From the NCBI RefSeq assembly GCF_017873965.1, contig NZ_JAGGKT010000006.1, positions 168,495 through 232,494 on the forward strand: a stretch of 64,000 nucleotides of DNA. The letters are read 5' to 3'. The notes under the pieces are model-generated. The model ran no database searches, was not told where the DNA came from, and saw only the letters and a program-made list of their open reading frames with translations. Source of the stretch: Ammoniphilus resinae. Its GTDB lineage: Bacteria; Bacillota; Bacilli; Aneurinibacillales; RAOX-1. Made by a program: the position numbers and the translations under genes. The first letter of the stretch is position 1, and each line of letters begins with the position of its first letter. This document shows positions 49,318 through 63,622 of this stretch, piece after piece.

Positions 49318-49417
49318 GATACTATTACATGTAGTTAGCCTAGCTTGAAGTTATGGTTGAATGACTACCCACTCGGGGTAAATAAATTTATTAAAATGAT
49401 ATTAGGAGGATTATAAA

Positions 49418-49783
49418 ATGTCTAAAGAGCAAATTCTTGAAGCGATTAAAGGTATGTCCGTTCTTGAGTTGAACGATCTTGTAAAAGCAATTGAAGAGGA
49501 ATTTGGAGTAACTGCTGCTGCACCTGTAGCTGTAGTTGGTGCTGCTGGCGGAGCTGATGCAGCTGCTGAACAAACTGAATTCAATGTTGTGCTTGCTAGC
49601 GCTGGTGCTTCCAAAATCAACGTTATCAAAGTTGTTCGCGAAATCACTGGTCTTGGTTTGAAAGAAGCAAAAGCTATGGTTGATGGCGCGCCTGCAACTG
49701 TTAAAGAAGGCGTTTCTAAGGATGAAGCTGAAACCATCAAAACTAAGCTTGAAGAAGCTGGGGCTACTATCGAAGTAAAATAG
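49418..49783 (+). CDS. rplL: 50S ribosomal protein L7/L12
   Basis: A 121-residue L12: dimerising N-terminal domain, an alanine/glycine-rich hinge (about 35-52) and the factor-binding C-terminal domain ([19 protein letters not shown]). The 100-bp gap after rplJ shows no structure of note. Confidence 0.97.
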   Translation: MSKEQILEAIKGMSVLELNDLVKAIEEEFGVTAAAPVAVVGAAGGADAAAEQTEFNVVLASAGASKINVIKVVREITGLGLKEAKAMVDGAPATVKEGVSKDEAETIKTKLEEAGATIEVK

Positions 49784-49800
49784 TTTAAAAGTGTTATTCG

Positions 49801-49857
49801 GGAGGGTGACTCATGGAGATCCTTTTTACAGGAGGCTCTATGAGTGCCCTCCTTTTA
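49801..49857 (+). terminator. Intrinsic terminator of rplJL
   Basis: GGAGGGTGACTCATGGAG (49801-49818) pairs with CTCTATGAGTGCCCTCC (49836-49852), then TTTT. Between it and the next gene are two direct copies of GTTAACCTC 19 bp apart (49902 and 49921) of unknown meaning. Confidence 0.85.
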
Positions 49858-49991
49858 CATATATCTCGTAAAATCAAGGAAATGGTAAAAATTTGTTTGA
49901 GTTAACCTCTAAACCTCATTGTTAACCTCCAATCTACTGAAATAAAAATCATTTGGCTAAAGGGTGTTTTTAATTTTCGGGGGTGATCTGA

Positions 49992-50591
49992 TTGGCTGAC
50001 CATTATTATACGAACCAACCAAACGCAAAACATGATATCCATGAGTTTACGTTTGTCTTGCGCGGCATGACCTATCGTTTTAAAACTGACGCTGGTGTCT
50101 TTTCGAGAGATCGGATTGATTTCGGCAGTGTTCTTTTAATAGAGCAGATGGATATTCGGGAGACTGACCGTGTTCTCGATGTAGGCTGTGGTTATGGTCC
50201 AGTAGGTATTGTTGCTGCGAAACTGGCAAACCGGGGTCATGTTTTAATGGCTGATATTAATGAAAGGGCAGTAGGTCTTGCGAAGGAAAACCTGAAAAAC
50301 AATCACATCGAAAACGCTGCGGTTATTGTTAGTGATCTTTTTACAGAGATTCCTAACGAACTGATTTATGATGTAGTTCTCACCAATCCTCCGATTCGGG
50401 CTGGAAAAGAAGTGGTTCATCAGATTTTTGAAGAGGCCTATCATCGTTTGAAGGAAGGCGGAGCGCTTTGGGTTGTGATTCAGAAAAAACAAGGAGCTCC
50501 TTCAGCTTACAGCAAGCTTGAAGAGACCTATAAAACGGTGGAAAAGGTGACACAAGACAAAGGATATTGGATTATCAAAGCAATGAAATAA
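49992..50591 (+). CDS. RsmC-like class I SAM methyltransferase (YbxB)
   Basis: A 199-residue methyltransferase with the SAM motif VLDVGCGYGPVG and the N6/N2-type catalytic tetrad NPPI (TNPPIRAGK). It belongs to the RsmC/RlmG group that methylates a guanine N2 of rRNA; the exact target is not certain. The rplL-ybxB-rpoB order is conserved. TTG start behind GGGGGTGA. Confidence 0.88.
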   Translation: MADHYYTNQPNAKHDIHEFTFVLRGMTYRFKTDAGVFSRDRIDFGSVLLIEQMDIRETDRVLDVGCGYGPVGIVAAKLANRGHVLMADINERAVGLAKENLKNNHIENAAVIVSDLFTEIPNELIYDVVLTNPPIRAGKEVVHQIFEEAYHRLKEGGALWVVIQKKQGAPSAYSKLEETYKTVEKVTQDKGYWIIKAMK

Positions 50592-50597
50592 AGTTAT

Positions 50598-51043
50598 TGA
50601 CATAATTATCCCTATTGTGTTATCGTTATAAAATGCTATAAAAGGCAAATTTTTTATAGATGTCAAGACTTGATTTTTTACCGCATAGGAAAGTTGGACT
50701 TCGCAAAATGTCAAAGTGAACAAAACGTTTCTATCGGCATGAAAAGCTTCTCCTAAAGATTCAATAGAAGCTTTTCTTAAAATGACCATTTCGAATGAAT
50801 GGCTTGGTTATTTTTTGTCAATAATAACATAATAACCGACCATATTTTTAAAAATGCTCTATTAGAACAACCGCTAATAGCTTGCATTTTTTCTCGTTTT
50901 AATGAAATGGCTTTAGATTCCCCAATCATAAGTGGCTTCATTGACCTATCGATTGAAGCTTTTTATTATGCATACGGGGATTTACCGATATCAGAAGGAT
51001 GAATCTGATCGGCAGGAAGCTAAACTTCGGGTTTGAGGGGTGA
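50598..51043 (+). promoter_or_regulatory. rpoB promoter and long multi-hairpin leader
   Basis: TTGACA (50598-50603) with TATCGT 18 bp on (50622-50627) is the likely promoter. The leader then holds four stem-loops: AAAAGCTTCT/AGAAGCTTTT (50742-50775); GGTTATT/AATAACC (50806-50837); a terminator-like stem (50850-50892, listed separately); and GCTTCA/TGAAGC with T5 (50935-50964). Arms of the first and last share the GAAGCTTTT sequence and could pair alternatively. A 67-codon open frame (50799-51002) overlaps it but has no ribosome binding site. Confidence 0.55.
50850..50892 (+). terminator. Intrinsic terminator inside the rpoB leader
   Basis: AAAAATGC-T-CTATTAG pairs with CTAATAG-CTT-GCATTTTT around an 8-nt loop and ends in T6. 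It stands 158 bp before rpoB, so it could attenuate transcription entering rpoBC. Confidence 0.75.
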
Positions 51044-51049
51044 ATGGAT

Positions 51050-54000
51050 TTGGCAGGTCATCTGATTCAAAGTGGACGTTATCGTAAACGTAGGAGTTAT
51101 GCCAGGATTGAAGAAGTAATGGAGCTCCCTAATTTAATTGAAATCCAGCAACAATCGTACCAATGGTTCCTTGATGAAGGATTGCGTGAAATGTTTCATG
51201 ATATATCTCCGATTCAGGATTTTACGGGGAACCTCGTGTTAGAATTTATAGATTACAGCTTAGGAGAACCAAAGTATTCCGTTGATGAAACGAAGGAACG
51301 GGATGTTACCTATGCTGCACCCCTACGTGTGAAGGTGCGTTTAATCAACAAGGAAACAGGAGAAGTGAAGGAACAGGAAGTCTTTATGGGTGATTTTCCG
51401 CTCATGACAGAAACCGGGACCTTCATTATTAATGGTGCTGAACGGGTTATTGTCAGCCAGCTTGTACGTTCTCCTAGTGTATACTACAGTACCAAAATTG
51501 ATAAGAACGGGAAACAGGCTTATACGGCTACTGTTATTCCGAATCGCGGTGCTTGGTTGGAATTGGAAACCGATGCTAAGGATGTCATCTATGTCCGTAT
51601 CGACCGTACAAGGAAGATTCCAGTAACGGTTCTTTTGCGTGCATTAGGATTTGGATCAGATGCGGAAATCCTGAATATCCTCGGTGAAGATGAATATATC
51701 AAGAATACACTAGAAAAAGATAACACGGATTCTACGGAGAAGGCATTAATCGAAATTTATGAGCGTCTTCGTCCAGGTGAGCCGCCAACTGTAGATAATG
51801 CCAAGAGCCTATTGGTTTCCCGCTTTTTTGATCCGAAAAGATATGATCTAGCTAGTGTCGGTCGATATAAAATCAATAAGAAGCTACATATTCGCAATCG
51901 AATTTATAATCAAAAGCTAGCAGAAACGTTGGTTGATAGTGAAACAGGTGAAATCCTTGCAGAGGCTGGGCAAACCGTTGATCGTCGATTAATGGATAAG
52001 CTGGAAAGATACCTTGAGAAGGGCTTGAATTTAGCCAAGATTAGACCTCGCGGCGGAGTAATAGAAGAGGAAATAGAAGTACAAAGCATTAATATTTTCT
52101 CGCCAATCGACGATGGAAAAGTAGTGAAAGTAATGGCGAACGGATTGATTGATAAATCCGTCAAGCATATTACGCCTGCTGACATTATTTCATCCATTAA
52201 CTACTTTATTAACTTACTCCACGGAATTGGAAACACCGATGATATTGACCATTTAGGGAATCGTCGTCTCCGTTCTGTTGGGGAATTATTGCAAAACCAG
52301 TTCCGTATCGGTTTATCACGGATGGAGCGAGTGGTTCGTGAACGGATGTCCATCCAAGATGCGAATGCGATCACTCCACAAGCTCTGATTAATATTCGAC
52401 CTGTGATTGCAGCCATTAAAGAATTCTTCGGAAGCAGTCAGTTATCCCAGTTTATGGATCAGACCAATCCATTGGCTGAATTGACCCATAAACGCCGTCT
52501 CAGTGCTTTGGGACCTGGTGGTTTGACTAGGGAACGCGCTGGTTTTGAAGTGCGTGACGTGCATCATTCACACTATGGACGGATGTGTCCAATTGAAACT
52601 CCGGAAGGTCCGAACATTGGGTTGATTAACTCTCTGTCTACCTATGCGAGAATTAATGAATACGGGTTTATTGAAACGCCTAGAAGAATTGTCAATCCAG
52701 AAACGAATCTGGTGACAAAGGATATTGTCTATTTAACTGCTGATGAAGAAGACATCTATAATGTTGCCCAGGCAAATGCGCCGATCAGTGAAGAAGGGGA
52801 ATTTTTGAATGATACCGTGATTTGTCGCCGGAAAGGGGAAATCTTAACTATTCCACGCGATAAAGTCGACTTCATGGACGTTTCACCAAAGCAAGTTGTT
52901 TCGGTTGCTACGGCAATGATTCCGTTCTTGGAAAACGATGACGCCAACCGTGCTTTGATGGGAGCGAACATGCAGCGGCAAGCTGTACCACTTCTTGTAC
53001 CAGAAGCGCCATTTATTGGAACGGGAATGGAGCACAAGTCTGCAAAGGACTCTGGAGTAGCTATCGTTGCAAAGTATCCGGGGATTGTGGAAAGAGTTAC
53101 AGCAAGGGAGATTTGGGTTAGAAGAGTTCAATTCTTCGACCAAAACAACAACCCTGTTCCTGTTCCACGAGATTGGGGACTTTCCGTCTCAGAACAAACA
53201 GGACGTGAATTTAAGGAAAACCAGCCAAACCAACTGCCTGAAGGTATTAAAATGGTGAAAGGTGATATTGATAAATACCGCCTGCAGAAGTTCATTCGCT
53301 CTAATCAGGGGACCTGTGTTAATCAGCGAACCAGGATTAGAAAAGGAGAATTTATCAAGGTTGGAGATATCTTGGCGGATGGTCCTTCTACTGAGATGGG
53401 TGAACTTGCCCTTGGTCGGAACGCGCTCGTCGCTTTTATGACTTGGGAAGGTTATAACTATGAAGACGCCATTTTGATGAGTGAAAAAATGGTGAAAGAG
53501 GATGTCTATACCTCGATTCATATTGAAGAATATGAATCAGAGGCTAGGGATACAAAGCTTGGGCCTGAGGAAATCACCCGCGATATCCCGAACATCGGGG
53601 AAGAAGCGTTGAAAAACCTTGATGAGCGTGGAATTATCCGAGTTGGGGCGGAAATTTCAGATGGCGATATTTTAGTTGGAAAAGTAACACCAAAAGGGGT
53701 AACCGAATTAACGGCAGAAGAGCGCTTGTTGCATGCCATCTTTGGTGAAAAGGCCCGTGAAGTGCGTGATACTTCCTTGCGTGTTCCGCATGGCGGTTCC
53801 GGAATCGTCGTCGATGTGAAAGTCTTCACGCGAGATAATGGAGATGAACTACCTCCTGGCGTGAACCAACTGGTGAGGGTCTATATTGCCCAGAAACGTA
53901 AAATATCTGTTGGTGATAAGATGGCTGGACGACACGGAAACAAAGGGGTTATTGCACGGATCCTGCCAGAAGAAGATATGCCATTCTTACCAGATGGTAC

Positions 54001-54688
54001 ACCTGTGCAGGTCGTCCTAAATCCACTTGGGGTACCATCGCGGATGAACATTGGGCAGGTTTTGGAAACCCACTTGGGAATGGCGGCGAGAGCACTTGGG
54101 ATTCATATTGCAACGCCAGTGTTTGATGGTGCTACGGAAGATGATGTGTTTGATACGTTGGAAGAAGCCGGAATGTCCCGCGATGGAAAAACAGTCCTGT
54201 TCGATGGCCGTACTGGTGAACCGTTTGATAACCGCGTAACCGTTGGTGTTATGTATATGATCAAACTCGCACACATGGTTGATGACAAGATCCACGCCCG
54301 TTCAACGGGACCTTACTCGTTGGTTACACAGCAGCCATTGGGCGGGAAGGCCCAATTTGGTGGACAGCGTTTTGGAGAGATGGAGGTTTGGGCTTTAGAG
54401 GCTTACGGTGCTGCTTATACCCTGCAAGAGATTCTTACCGTTAAGTCAGATGATGTTGTAGGTCGTGTGAAAACCTATGAGTCGATTGTTAAAGGGGAGA
54501 ATGTTCCCGAGCCAGGCGTTCCTGAATCCTTTAAAGTGTTAATTAAAGAGCTGCAGAGTTTGGGGATGGATGTGAAGATTCTTGCGGAAGATGAACAGGA
54601 AATCGAAATGCGCGAAGTCGACGAAGAGGATGAAAATACAGGTGATAAATTAAACCTTAACCTCCAAGGGATTGGCGCCGAAGATTAA
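51050..54688 (+). CDS. rpoB: DNA-directed RNA polymerase subunit beta
   Basis: A 1212-residue beta subunit, near-identical in outline to B. subtilis RpoB. The rifampicin region (residues 461-487, [23 protein letters not shown]) is wild type at the usual resistance positions (Q467, D470, H480, R483, S485). I use TTG 51050, 9 nt from GAGGGG, because relatives start (M/L)xGxLIQ; the ATG at 51044 is only 3 nt from that site. The C-terminal tail is acidic. Confidence 0.97.
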   Translation: MAGHLIQSGRYRKRRSYARIEEVMELPNLIEIQQQSYQWFLDEGLREMFHDISPIQDFTGNLVLEFIDYSLGEPKYSVDETKERDVTYAAPLRVKVRLINKETGEVKEQEVFMGDFPLMTETGTFIINGAERVIVSQLVRSPSVYYSTKIDKNGKQAYTATVIPNRGAWLELETDAKDVIYVRIDRTRKIPVTVLLRALGFGSDAEILNILGEDEYIKNTLEKDNTDSTEKALIEIYERLRPGEPPTVDNAKSLLVSRFFDPKRYDLASVGRYKINKKLHIRNRIYNQKLAETLVDSETGEILAEAGQTVDRRLMDKLERYLEKGLNLAKIRPRGGVIEEEIEVQSINIFSPIDDGKVVKVMANGLIDKSVKHITPADIISSINYFINLLHGIGNTDDIDHLGNRRLRSVGELLQNQFRIGLSRMERVVRERMSIQDANAITPQALINIRPVIAAIKEFFGSSQLSQFMDQTNPLAELTHKRRLSALGPGGLTRERAGFEVRDVHHSHYGRMCPIETPEGPNIGLINSLSTYARINEYGFIETPRRIVNPETNLVTKDIVYLTADEEDIYNVAQANAPISEEGEFLNDTVICRRKGEILTIPRDKVDFMDVSPKQVVSVATAMIPFLENDDANRALMGANMQRQAVPLLVPEAPFIGTGMEHKSAKDSGVAIVAKYPGIVERVTAREIWVRRVQFFDQNNNPVPVPRDWGLSVSEQTGREFKENQPNQLPEGIKMVKGDIDKYRLQKFIRSNQGTCVNQRTRIRKGEFIKVGDILADGPSTEMGELALGRNALVAFMTWEGYNYEDAILMSEKMVKEDVYTSIHIEEYESEARDTKLGPEEITRDIPNIGEEALKNLDERGIIRVGAEISDGDILVGKVTPKGVTELTAEERLLHAIFGEKAREVRDTSLRVPHGGSGIVVDVKVFTRDNGDELPPGVNQLVRVYIAQKRKISVGDKMAGRHGNKGVIARILPEEDMPFLPDGTPVQVVLNPLGVPSRMNIGQVLETHLGMAARALGIHIATPVFDGATEDDVFDTLEEAGMSRDGKTVLFDGRTGEPFDNRVTVGVMYMIKLAHMVDDKIHARSTGPYSLVTQQPLGGKAQFGGQRFGEMEVWALEAYGAAYTLQEILTVKSDDVVGRVKTYESIVKGENVPEPGVPESFKVLIKELQSLGMDVKILAEDEQEIEMREVDEEDENTGDKLNLNLQGIGAED

Positions 54689-54696
54689 AAAGCTTG

Positions 54697-54719
54697 AAGA
54701 AGGCTCTCTGAGCCTTCTT
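54697..54719 (+). other. Hairpin between rpoB and rpoC
   Basis: AAGAAGGCTC pairs perfectly with GAGCCTTCTT around a 3-nt loop. There is no T tract (AAGATAG follows), so it is more likely a stability or processing hairpin than a terminator. Confidence 0.6.
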
Positions 54720-54783
54720 AAGATAGTTTTATGACGATACGTTCAATCTGATGCGGAAAAACCGGTCATGGGAGGTATGCCCC

Positions 54784-58419
<3,636 letters not shown>

Positions 58420-58458
58420 GTGTTGGAAAAAAGACTTATTTAACAGGAAAAAATACAG

Positions 58459-58487
58459 TTGACTTTGGAAAATGAAAATGTTAATAT
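58459..58487 (+). promoter_or_regulatory. Promoter of rplGB and the str genes
   Basis: TTGACT (58459-58464), 17 bp, TAATAT (58482-58487). Confidence 0.7.
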
Positions 58488-58532
58488 GTCGTAGTGTGCC
58501 AAGTGATCCTGTACTTTGGAGGATATAGAAAC

Positions 58533-58787
58533 ATGTCTTATGAAAAAGTAAAACAGGCTACTGGACTGGTCATTGGCTTGAAGCAAACATTGAAGGCCAT
58601 TGAACAAGGAATGGTGAAGGAAGTCTATATCGCAAAAGATGCGGACTCAAGACTGACGGGTAAGGTTGCCCATCTCTGTCAAGAGAAACAACTGCCGGTT
58701 GAATACGTTGATTCTATGAGGCATCTAGGCAAGGCTTGTGGAATTGAAGTAGGAGCTGCAGCGGCAGCCATCCTGATAAATGAGTAG
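58533..58787 (+). CDS. rplGB: L7Ae-family ribosomal/K-turn binding protein (YbxF)
   Basis: An 84-residue L7Ae/L30e-like protein (QATGLVIGLKQTLKAIEQGMVKEVYIAKDAD, then GKACGIEVGAAAAA). YbxF binds kink-turn RNAs and the ribosome in B. subtilis. ATG 58533 behind GGAGGAT; the frame upstream to 58494 adds unrelated residues. First gene of the str cluster here. Confidence 0.92.
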   Translation: MSYEKVKQATGLVIGLKQTLKAIEQGMVKEVYIAKDADSRLTGKVAHLCQEKQLPVEYVDSMRHLGKACGIEVGAAAAAILINE

Positions 58788-58801
58788 AATAGCGTTTTTG
58801 A

Positions 58802-58855
58802 ATCTGTGAGGCGTGGTGATAAGCGATCTCTTTGCTTACACCATACTTCACGGAT
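58802..58855 (+). promoter_or_regulatory. Long hairpin in the rpsL leader
   Basis: 58802-58824 pairs with 58834-58855: about 22 bp with three G-U pairs, one mismatch and one bulged A, closed by a 9-nt loop. It lies 83 nt before rpsL and has no T tract, so an autoregulatory or processing role is more likely than termination. Confidence 0.75.
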
Positions 58856-58938
58856 CAAAAACTTTTGTTTTGCTCATATATGACTCACCTGGATCTGTGG
58901 GCTTAAAACCCCATGCAAATTTGGAAGGAGGTGCGGCA

Positions 58939-59361
58939 ATGCCAACTATTAACCAGCTTGTACGTAAAGGTCGCGAACAGAAAGAGGTAAAATCCAAAGC
59001 ACCAGCTCTATTAAAGGGTTACAATAGCATGAAGAAGGAGCACACCAATCTTGCTTCTCCACAGAAGCGTGGAGTTTGTACTCGTGTAGGTACAATGACT
59101 CCGAAGAAGCCTAACTCCGCTCTTCGTAAATATGCTCGTGTACGTTTAACAAACGGAATCGAAGTAACTGCTTATATTCCTGGAATTGGACATAACCTAC
59201 AAGAGCACAGTGTTGTTTTAATCCGTGGTGGACGTGTAAAGGACCTTCCAGGGGTTCGTTATAAGATCATCCGCGGTGCATTGGATACTGCTGGTGTTGC
59301 AAACCGTAAGCAAGCTCGTTCTCGCTACGGAGCAAAGCGTCCAAAAGAAGCTAAGAAATAA
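58939..59361 (+). CDS. rpsL: 30S ribosomal protein S12
   Basis: A 140-residue S12 of the longer Firmicute type. The streptomycin-site lysines in [11 protein letters not shown] (K56, K57) are intact. ATG 58939 behind GGAAGGAGGTG; the frame extending up to 58813 runs through the leader hairpin and is not coding. Confidence 0.97.
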   Translation: MPTINQLVRKGREQKEVKSKAPALLKGYNSMKKEHTNLASPQKRGVCTRVGTMTPKKPNSALRKYARVRLTNGIEVTAYIPGIGHNLQEHSVVLIRGGRVKDLPGVRYKIIRGALDTAGVANRKQARSRYGAKRPKEAKK

Positions 59362-59425
59362 TCACTTTAGAACGAAAAATAGACAAGCTGTCTAGATTAA
59401 CTTTTGTAACAAAGGAGGGAATCAC

Positions 59426-59896
59426 ATGCCACGTAAAGGACCAGTACCACGTCGTGACGTATTACCTGATCCAATATACAATAGCAAGCTAGTAACACGC
59501 CTTGTAAACCGTCTTATGATCGACGGGAAAAAAGGTGTTGCTCAAGGCATTATTTATGATGCATTTAATGTAATTCAAGAACGTACAGGTCGTGAACCAA
59601 TTGAGGTTTTCGAAGAAGCAATGAAAAATATCATGCCGGTTCTTGAAGTTCGTGCCCGCCGTGTAGGGGGAGCTAACTACCAAGTTCCTGTAGAAGTAAG
59701 ACCAGAGCGCCGTACTGCTTTGGGATTACGTTGGTTGGTTCAATATTCCCGCAATCGCGGTGAACATACCATGCAAGAGCGTCTTGCTGCTGAAATCTTG
59801 GATGCTGCCAATAACACTGGATCATCTGTGAAGAAGCGTGAAGACACTCACAAAATGGCTGAAGCCAACAAAGCATTCGCTCACTATCGTTGGTAA
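59426..59896 (+). CDS. rpsG: 30S ribosomal protein S7
   Basis: A 156-residue S7 ([21 protein letters not shown]), the primary binder of the 16S 3' domain. Strong AAAGGAGG. The 269-bp gap that follows, before fusA, is unusually long and holds the repeats listed next. Confidence 0.97.
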   Translation: MPRKGPVPRRDVLPDPIYNSKLVTRLVNRLMIDGKKGVAQGIIYDAFNVIQERTGREPIEVFEEAMKNIMPVLEVRARRVGGANYQVPVEVRPERRTALGLRWLVQYSRNRGEHTMQERLAAEILDAANNTGSSVKKREDTHKMAEANKAFAHYRW

Positions 59897-59900
59897 GATA

Positions 59901-60061
59901 ATAAGATTCGCCAGGTTGCATAGCAACTGGTGGATAATACTCGACTGATGGGTATAAGATTTTCGCTTTTTATAAATTAGCTGAAGATAATACTCGACTG
60001 ATGAGTATAAGATTCGCCAGGGTTGCTTAGCAGCCCTTTGGATCATACTAGGTTGGTGTGC
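59901..60061 (+). repeat. 53-bp tandem repeat, three two-hairpin modules before fusA
   Basis: Copies begin with ATAAGATT at 59901, 59954 and 60007, an exact 53-bp period. Each has a first hairpin (copy 1 CCAG-g-TTGC/GCAACTGG, copy 3 GGGTTGC/GCAGCCC, copy 2 weaker TTCGCT/AGC-T-GAA) and a second with a 7-nt loop (copy 1 ATACTC/GGGTAT, copy 2 ATACTC/GAGTAT, copy 3 CATAC/GTGTG). Copy 3 keeps both stems despite changed sequence. Confidence 0.88.
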
Positions 60062-60103
60062 AAATACGTAACAACTACCCGGCTGATGGCAATGAATATA
60101 TGC

Positions 60104-60134
60104 GTAATGGAAGAATGAATAATTCTTCCATTAC
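60104..60134 (+). other. Perfect 13-bp hairpin before fusA
   Basis: GTAATGGAAGAAT pairs without mismatch with ATTCTTCCATTAC around a 5-nt loop, 31 nt before the fusA start and just upstream of its ribosome binding site. No T tract follows, so it is not an intrinsic terminator. Confidence 0.8.
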
Positions 60135-60165
60135 ATAATCCTCATAGATGAAAGGAGTCAAATTC

Positions 60166-62244
60166 ATGGGACGCCAATTTCCCTTAGATAAGACTCGTAA
60201 TATCGGAATCATGGCTCACATCGATGCCGGTAAGACGACTACGACTGAACGTATTTTGTTCTATACAGGCCGTGTTCACAAGATTGGGGAAACTCATGAG
60301 GGTGCTGCTACGATGGACTGGATGGAGCAAGAGCAGGAGCGTGGGATCACCATTACTTCTGCTGCGACAACCGCTCAATGGAATGGCCACCGCGTAAACA
60401 TCATTGACACCCCGGGACACGTAGACTTCACGGTTGAAGTAGAACGTTCCCTTCGCGTACTTGATGGTGCGGTTGGTGTTTTCTGTGCCAAGGGTGGGGT
60501 TGAACCACAATCCGAAACCGTATGGCGCCAAGCAGATAAATACCATGTACCACGTATTGCTTATGTAAATAAGATGGACATCATTGGTGCGAACTTCTTA
60601 AGTGCTGTTAGCCAAATGCGTGATCGTCTAAAGGCTAATGCACATCCAGTTCAGCTTCCAATTGGTGCTGAGGATACCTTCAAAGGGATCATCGACCTTC
60701 TTACAATGACAGCAAGAATCTATACAGACGATTTAGGGACTGCTTCTGAAGAAGCTGAAATCCCTGCAGATATGAAAGACCTTGCTGAAGAATGGCATGC
60801 TAATCTTGTAGAAGCTGTTTGTGAATTAGATGAAGAGTTGCTTGAAAAGTACATGGAAGGTGAAGAACCTACTGTAGAAGAGATGAAGAAAGTGATTCGT
60901 CGCGCTACATGTAATGTAGAATTCACACCTGTACTTTGCGGTTCTTCGTACCGTAATAAAGGGGTTCAACCAATGTTAGATGCGGTAATTGATTTCTTGC
61001 CATCTCCATTGGATGTACCAGCAATTAAGGGTACTCTTCCTGACAGTGAAGATGAAGTGACTCGTGAGTCTGATGATAACGGTCCATTTGCTGCATTGGC
61101 TTTCAAAATCATGACAGACCCATATGTAGGAAAGTTGACATTCTTCCGTGTCTATTCCGGTACATTAAATTCTGGTTCTTATGTTTTAAATTCCACGAAA
61201 GGTAAGCGTGAGCGTGTGGGACGTATCCTGCAAATGCATGCTAACCACCGTGAAGAAATCGCAATTGTTTATGCGGGAGATATTGCGGCAGCAGTTGGTC
61301 TAAAAGATACAACTACTGGGGATACATTGTGCGATGAAAAAGCACCTGTTATCCTTGAATCGATGGAATTCCCTGATCCGGTTATTTCCGTTGCAATTGA
61401 GCCGAAAACAAAAGCGGACCAGGACAAAATGGGTATTGCTTTGTCTAAGCTTGCTGAAGAAGATCCAACCTTCAAAACTTTCACGAACGAAGAAACAGGA
61501 CAAACGATCATCGCAGGTATGGGTGAGCTTCACCTTGATATCATCGTTGACCGGATGAAGCGTGAATTCAAAGTGGAAGCTAACGTAGGTGCTCCTCAGG
61601 TTGCTTACAAAGAAACCTTCCGTAATCATGCTAAGGTTGAAGGTAAGTTTGTTCGTCAATCCGGTGGTCGTGGACAATACGGTCACGTATGGGTTGAATT
61701 TGAACCGCTTGAGGCTGGCGCAGGTTTCGAATTCGTTAACAAGATTGTCGGTGGGGTTGTTCCTCGTGAATACATTCCTGCTGTTCAAGCTGGTATTGAA
61801 GAATCCATGCAAAATGGTGTTCTAGCTGGATATCCATTACTTGACATCCGTGCAACCATCGTAGACGGAAGCTACCACGATGTTGACTCTTCTGAAATGG
61901 CGTTTAAAGTAGCTGGTTCTCTTGCACTTAAAGAAGCAGGCAAGAAGTGTGGAGCCGTTATTCTTGAACCAATGATGAAAGTTGAAGTCGTTGTTCCTGA
62001 AGAATACATGGGTGATATCATGGGAGACATGAGCTCTCGCCGTGGACGAATCGATGGTATGGAAGCCCGCGCAGGTGCACAAGTAATCCGTGGATTTGTT
62101 CCACTTTCCGAAATGTTCGGTTACGCAACTACTTTGCGTTCCAGAACCCAAGGTCGTGGACAATACACCATGACATTCGATCATTATGAAGAAGTTCCAA
62201 AGAATATCGCTGAAGAAATCGTTAAAAAGAATAAGGGTGCTTAA
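60166..62244 (+). CDS. fusA: Elongation factor G
   Basis: A 692-residue translocation GTPase with G1 AHIDAGKTT (17-25), G3 DTPGHVDF, G4 NKMD and the C-terminal domains III-V. ATG 60166 is 8 nt from AAAGGAG; the ATG at 60148 is in front of that site. Confidence 0.97.
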   Translation: MGRQFPLDKTRNIGIMAHIDAGKTTTTERILFYTGRVHKIGETHEGAATMDWMEQEQERGITITSAATTAQWNGHRVNIIDTPGHVDFTVEVERSLRVLDGAVGVFCAKGGVEPQSETVWRQADKYHVPRIAYVNKMDIIGANFLSAVSQMRDRLKANAHPVQLPIGAEDTFKGIIDLLTMTARIYTDDLGTASEEAEIPADMKDLAEEWHANLVEAVCELDEELLEKYMEGEEPTVEEMKKVIRRATCNVEFTPVLCGSSYRNKGVQPMLDAVIDFLPSPLDVPAIKGTLPDSEDEVTRESDDNGPFAALAFKIMTDPYVGKLTFFRVYSGTLNSGSYVLNSTKGKRERVGRILQMHANHREEIAIVYAGDIAAAVGLKDTTTGDTLCDEKAPVILESMEFPDPVISVAIEPKTKADQDKMGIALSKLAEEDPTFKTFTNEETGQTIIAGMGELHLDIIVDRMKREFKVEANVGAPQVAYKETFRNHAKVEGKFVRQSGGRGQYGHVWVEFEPLEAGAGFEFVNKIVGGVVPREYIPAVQAGIEESMQNGVLAGYPLLDIRATIVDGSYHDVDSSEMAFKVAGSLALKEAGKKCGAVILEPMMKVEVVVPEEYMGDIMGDMSSRRGRIDGMEARAGAQVIRGFVPLSEMFGYATTLRSRTQGRGQYTMTFDHYEEVPKNIAEEIVKKNKGA

Positions 62245-62264
62245 TCCTTACTTTTAATGAAATT

Positions 62265-62292
62265 TTTACAAAAAGTACTTTTAAGATAGAAT
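62265..62292 (+). promoter_or_regulatory. Probable tuf promoter
   Basis: TTTACA (62265-62270), 16 bp, TAGAAT (62287-62292). Transcription from it would start at the foot of the terminator hairpin that follows. Confidence 0.5.
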
Positions 62293-62351
62293 AGAAAGGT
62301 ATAAAATAAGTCTTGGTTTTGCATTTTGTACCTTTCTTTTTATAAAATCTA
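62293..62351 (+). terminator. Terminator/attenuator between fusA and tuf
   Basis: AGAAAGGTA-T-AAAAT pairs with ATTTT-G-TACCTTTCT around a 15-nt loop, then T5. It ends the fusA transcript or, with the promoter just in front, attenuates tuf. Confidence 0.8.
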
Positions 62352-62396
62352 AAACACACCTAAAAAAACTTTTCTTGTCTAAGGAGGCTAACCATA

Positions 62397-63584
62397 ATGG
62401 CAAAAGCTAAATTCGAACGTAATAAGCCACACGTTAACATTGGTACTATCGGACACGTTGACCACGGTAAAACAACTCTAACAGCTGCTATTACAACTGT
62501 ATTAGCAAAGTCTGGTGGAGCTCAAGCTCGTGGATATGATCAAATCGACGCTGCTCCAGAAGAAAAAGAACGTGGAATCACAATCTCTACTTCCCACGTT
62601 GAATATGAAACTGCTAACCGTCACTATGCACACGTTGACTGCCCAGGACACGCTGACTATGTTAAAAACATGATCACCGGTGCTGCACAAATGGACGGAG
62701 GGATCTTGGTAGTATCTGCTGCTGATGGTCCTATGCCACAAACTCGTGAACACATCCTTCTTTCCCGTCAAGTAGGGGTTCCTTACCTTGTTGTTTTCAT
62801 GAACAAGTGTGACATGGTTGATGATGAAGAACTTCTTGAGCTTGTTGAAATGGAAATTCGTGACCTTCTTAGCGAGTATGAATTCCCTGGCGATGACACT
62901 CCAATCATCAAAGGTTCTGCATTGAAAGCTCTTGAAGGGGATGCAGAATGGGAAGGTAAAATCCATGAGTTAATGGAAGCTGTTGATAGCTATATCCCAA
63001 CTCCAGAACGCGATGTTGATAAGCCTTTCTTGATGCCTGTTGAGGACGTATTCTCCATCACTGGCCGTGGTACTGTTGCAACTGGACGTGTTGAGCGTGG
63101 AATTGTAAAAGTTGGTGACGTAGTTGAAATCATCGGTTTGACTGAAGAACCTAAGTCTACTACTGTAACAGGGGTAGAAATGTTCCGTAAGCTTCTTGAC
63201 CAAGCTCAAGCAGGGGACAACATCGGAGCTCTTCTTCGTGGGGTTCAACGTGATGATATCGAGCGTGGACAAGTTTTGGCTAAGCCAGGTTCCGTTAAAC
63301 CACACAGCAAGTTTACTGCAGAAGTTTACGTATTGTCCAAAGACGAAGGAGGACGTCACACTCCTTTCTTCGCTAACTACCGTCCTCAGTTCTACTTCCG
63401 TACAACTGACGTAACTGGAATCATCAAGTTGGCTGAAGGTGTAGAAATGGTTATGCCTGGTGACAACGTAACTTTTGACGTTGAATTAATCAGCACCATC
63501 GCTATGGAAGAAGGTACTCGCTTCGCTATTCGTGAAGGTGGACGTACTGTAGGCGCTGGCGTAGTTGCAAAAATCACTGAGTAA
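62397..63584 (+). CDS. tuf: Elongation factor Tu
   Basis: A 395-residue EF-Tu with G1 GHVDHGKTT (19-27), G3 DCPGH and G4 NKCD. Codon use is strongly biased as in highly expressed genes. ATG behind CTAAGGAGG. Normally followed by the S10 operon; here a group II intron stands behind its terminator. Confidence 0.98.
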   Translation: MAKAKFERNKPHVNIGTIGHVDHGKTTLTAAITTVLAKSGGAQARGYDQIDAAPEEKERGITISTSHVEYETANRHYAHVDCPGHADYVKNMITGAAQMDGGILVVSAADGPMPQTREHILLSRQVGVPYLVVFMNKCDMVDDEELLELVEMEIRDLLSEYEFPGDDTPIIKGSALKALEGDAEWEGKIHELMEAVDSYIPTPERDVDKPFLMPVEDVFSITGRGTVATGRVERGIVKVGDVVEIIGLTEEPKSTTVTGVEMFRKLLDQAQAGDNIGALLRGVQRDDIERGQVLAKPGSVKPHSKFTAEVYVLSKDEGGRHTPFFANYRPQFYFRTTDVTGIIKLAEGVEMVMPGDNVTFDVELISTIAMEEGTRFAIREGGRTVGAGVVAKITE

Positions 63585-63595
63585 TTATAAACGAG

Positions 63596-63622
63596 AAAGC
63601 AGCCCTTTGGGGCTGCTTTTTT
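63596..63622 (+). terminator. Intrinsic terminator of tuf, target of the intron
   Basis: AGCAGCCC (63598-63605) pairs with GGGCTGCT (63610-63617) around TTTG; the T tract (63617-63622) is joined directly to the intron 5' end. Confidence 0.95.

Noticed and set aside
50799..51002. 67-codon protein-coding gene before rpoB
   Set aside because: No ribosome binding site before its ATG, it runs through two hairpins, and I recognise no family; kept only as a note in the leader.
58813..58938. N-terminal extension of rpsL
   Set aside because: The frame lies in the leader hairpin; S12 starts [11 protein letters not shown] at 58939 behind a strong ribosome binding site.
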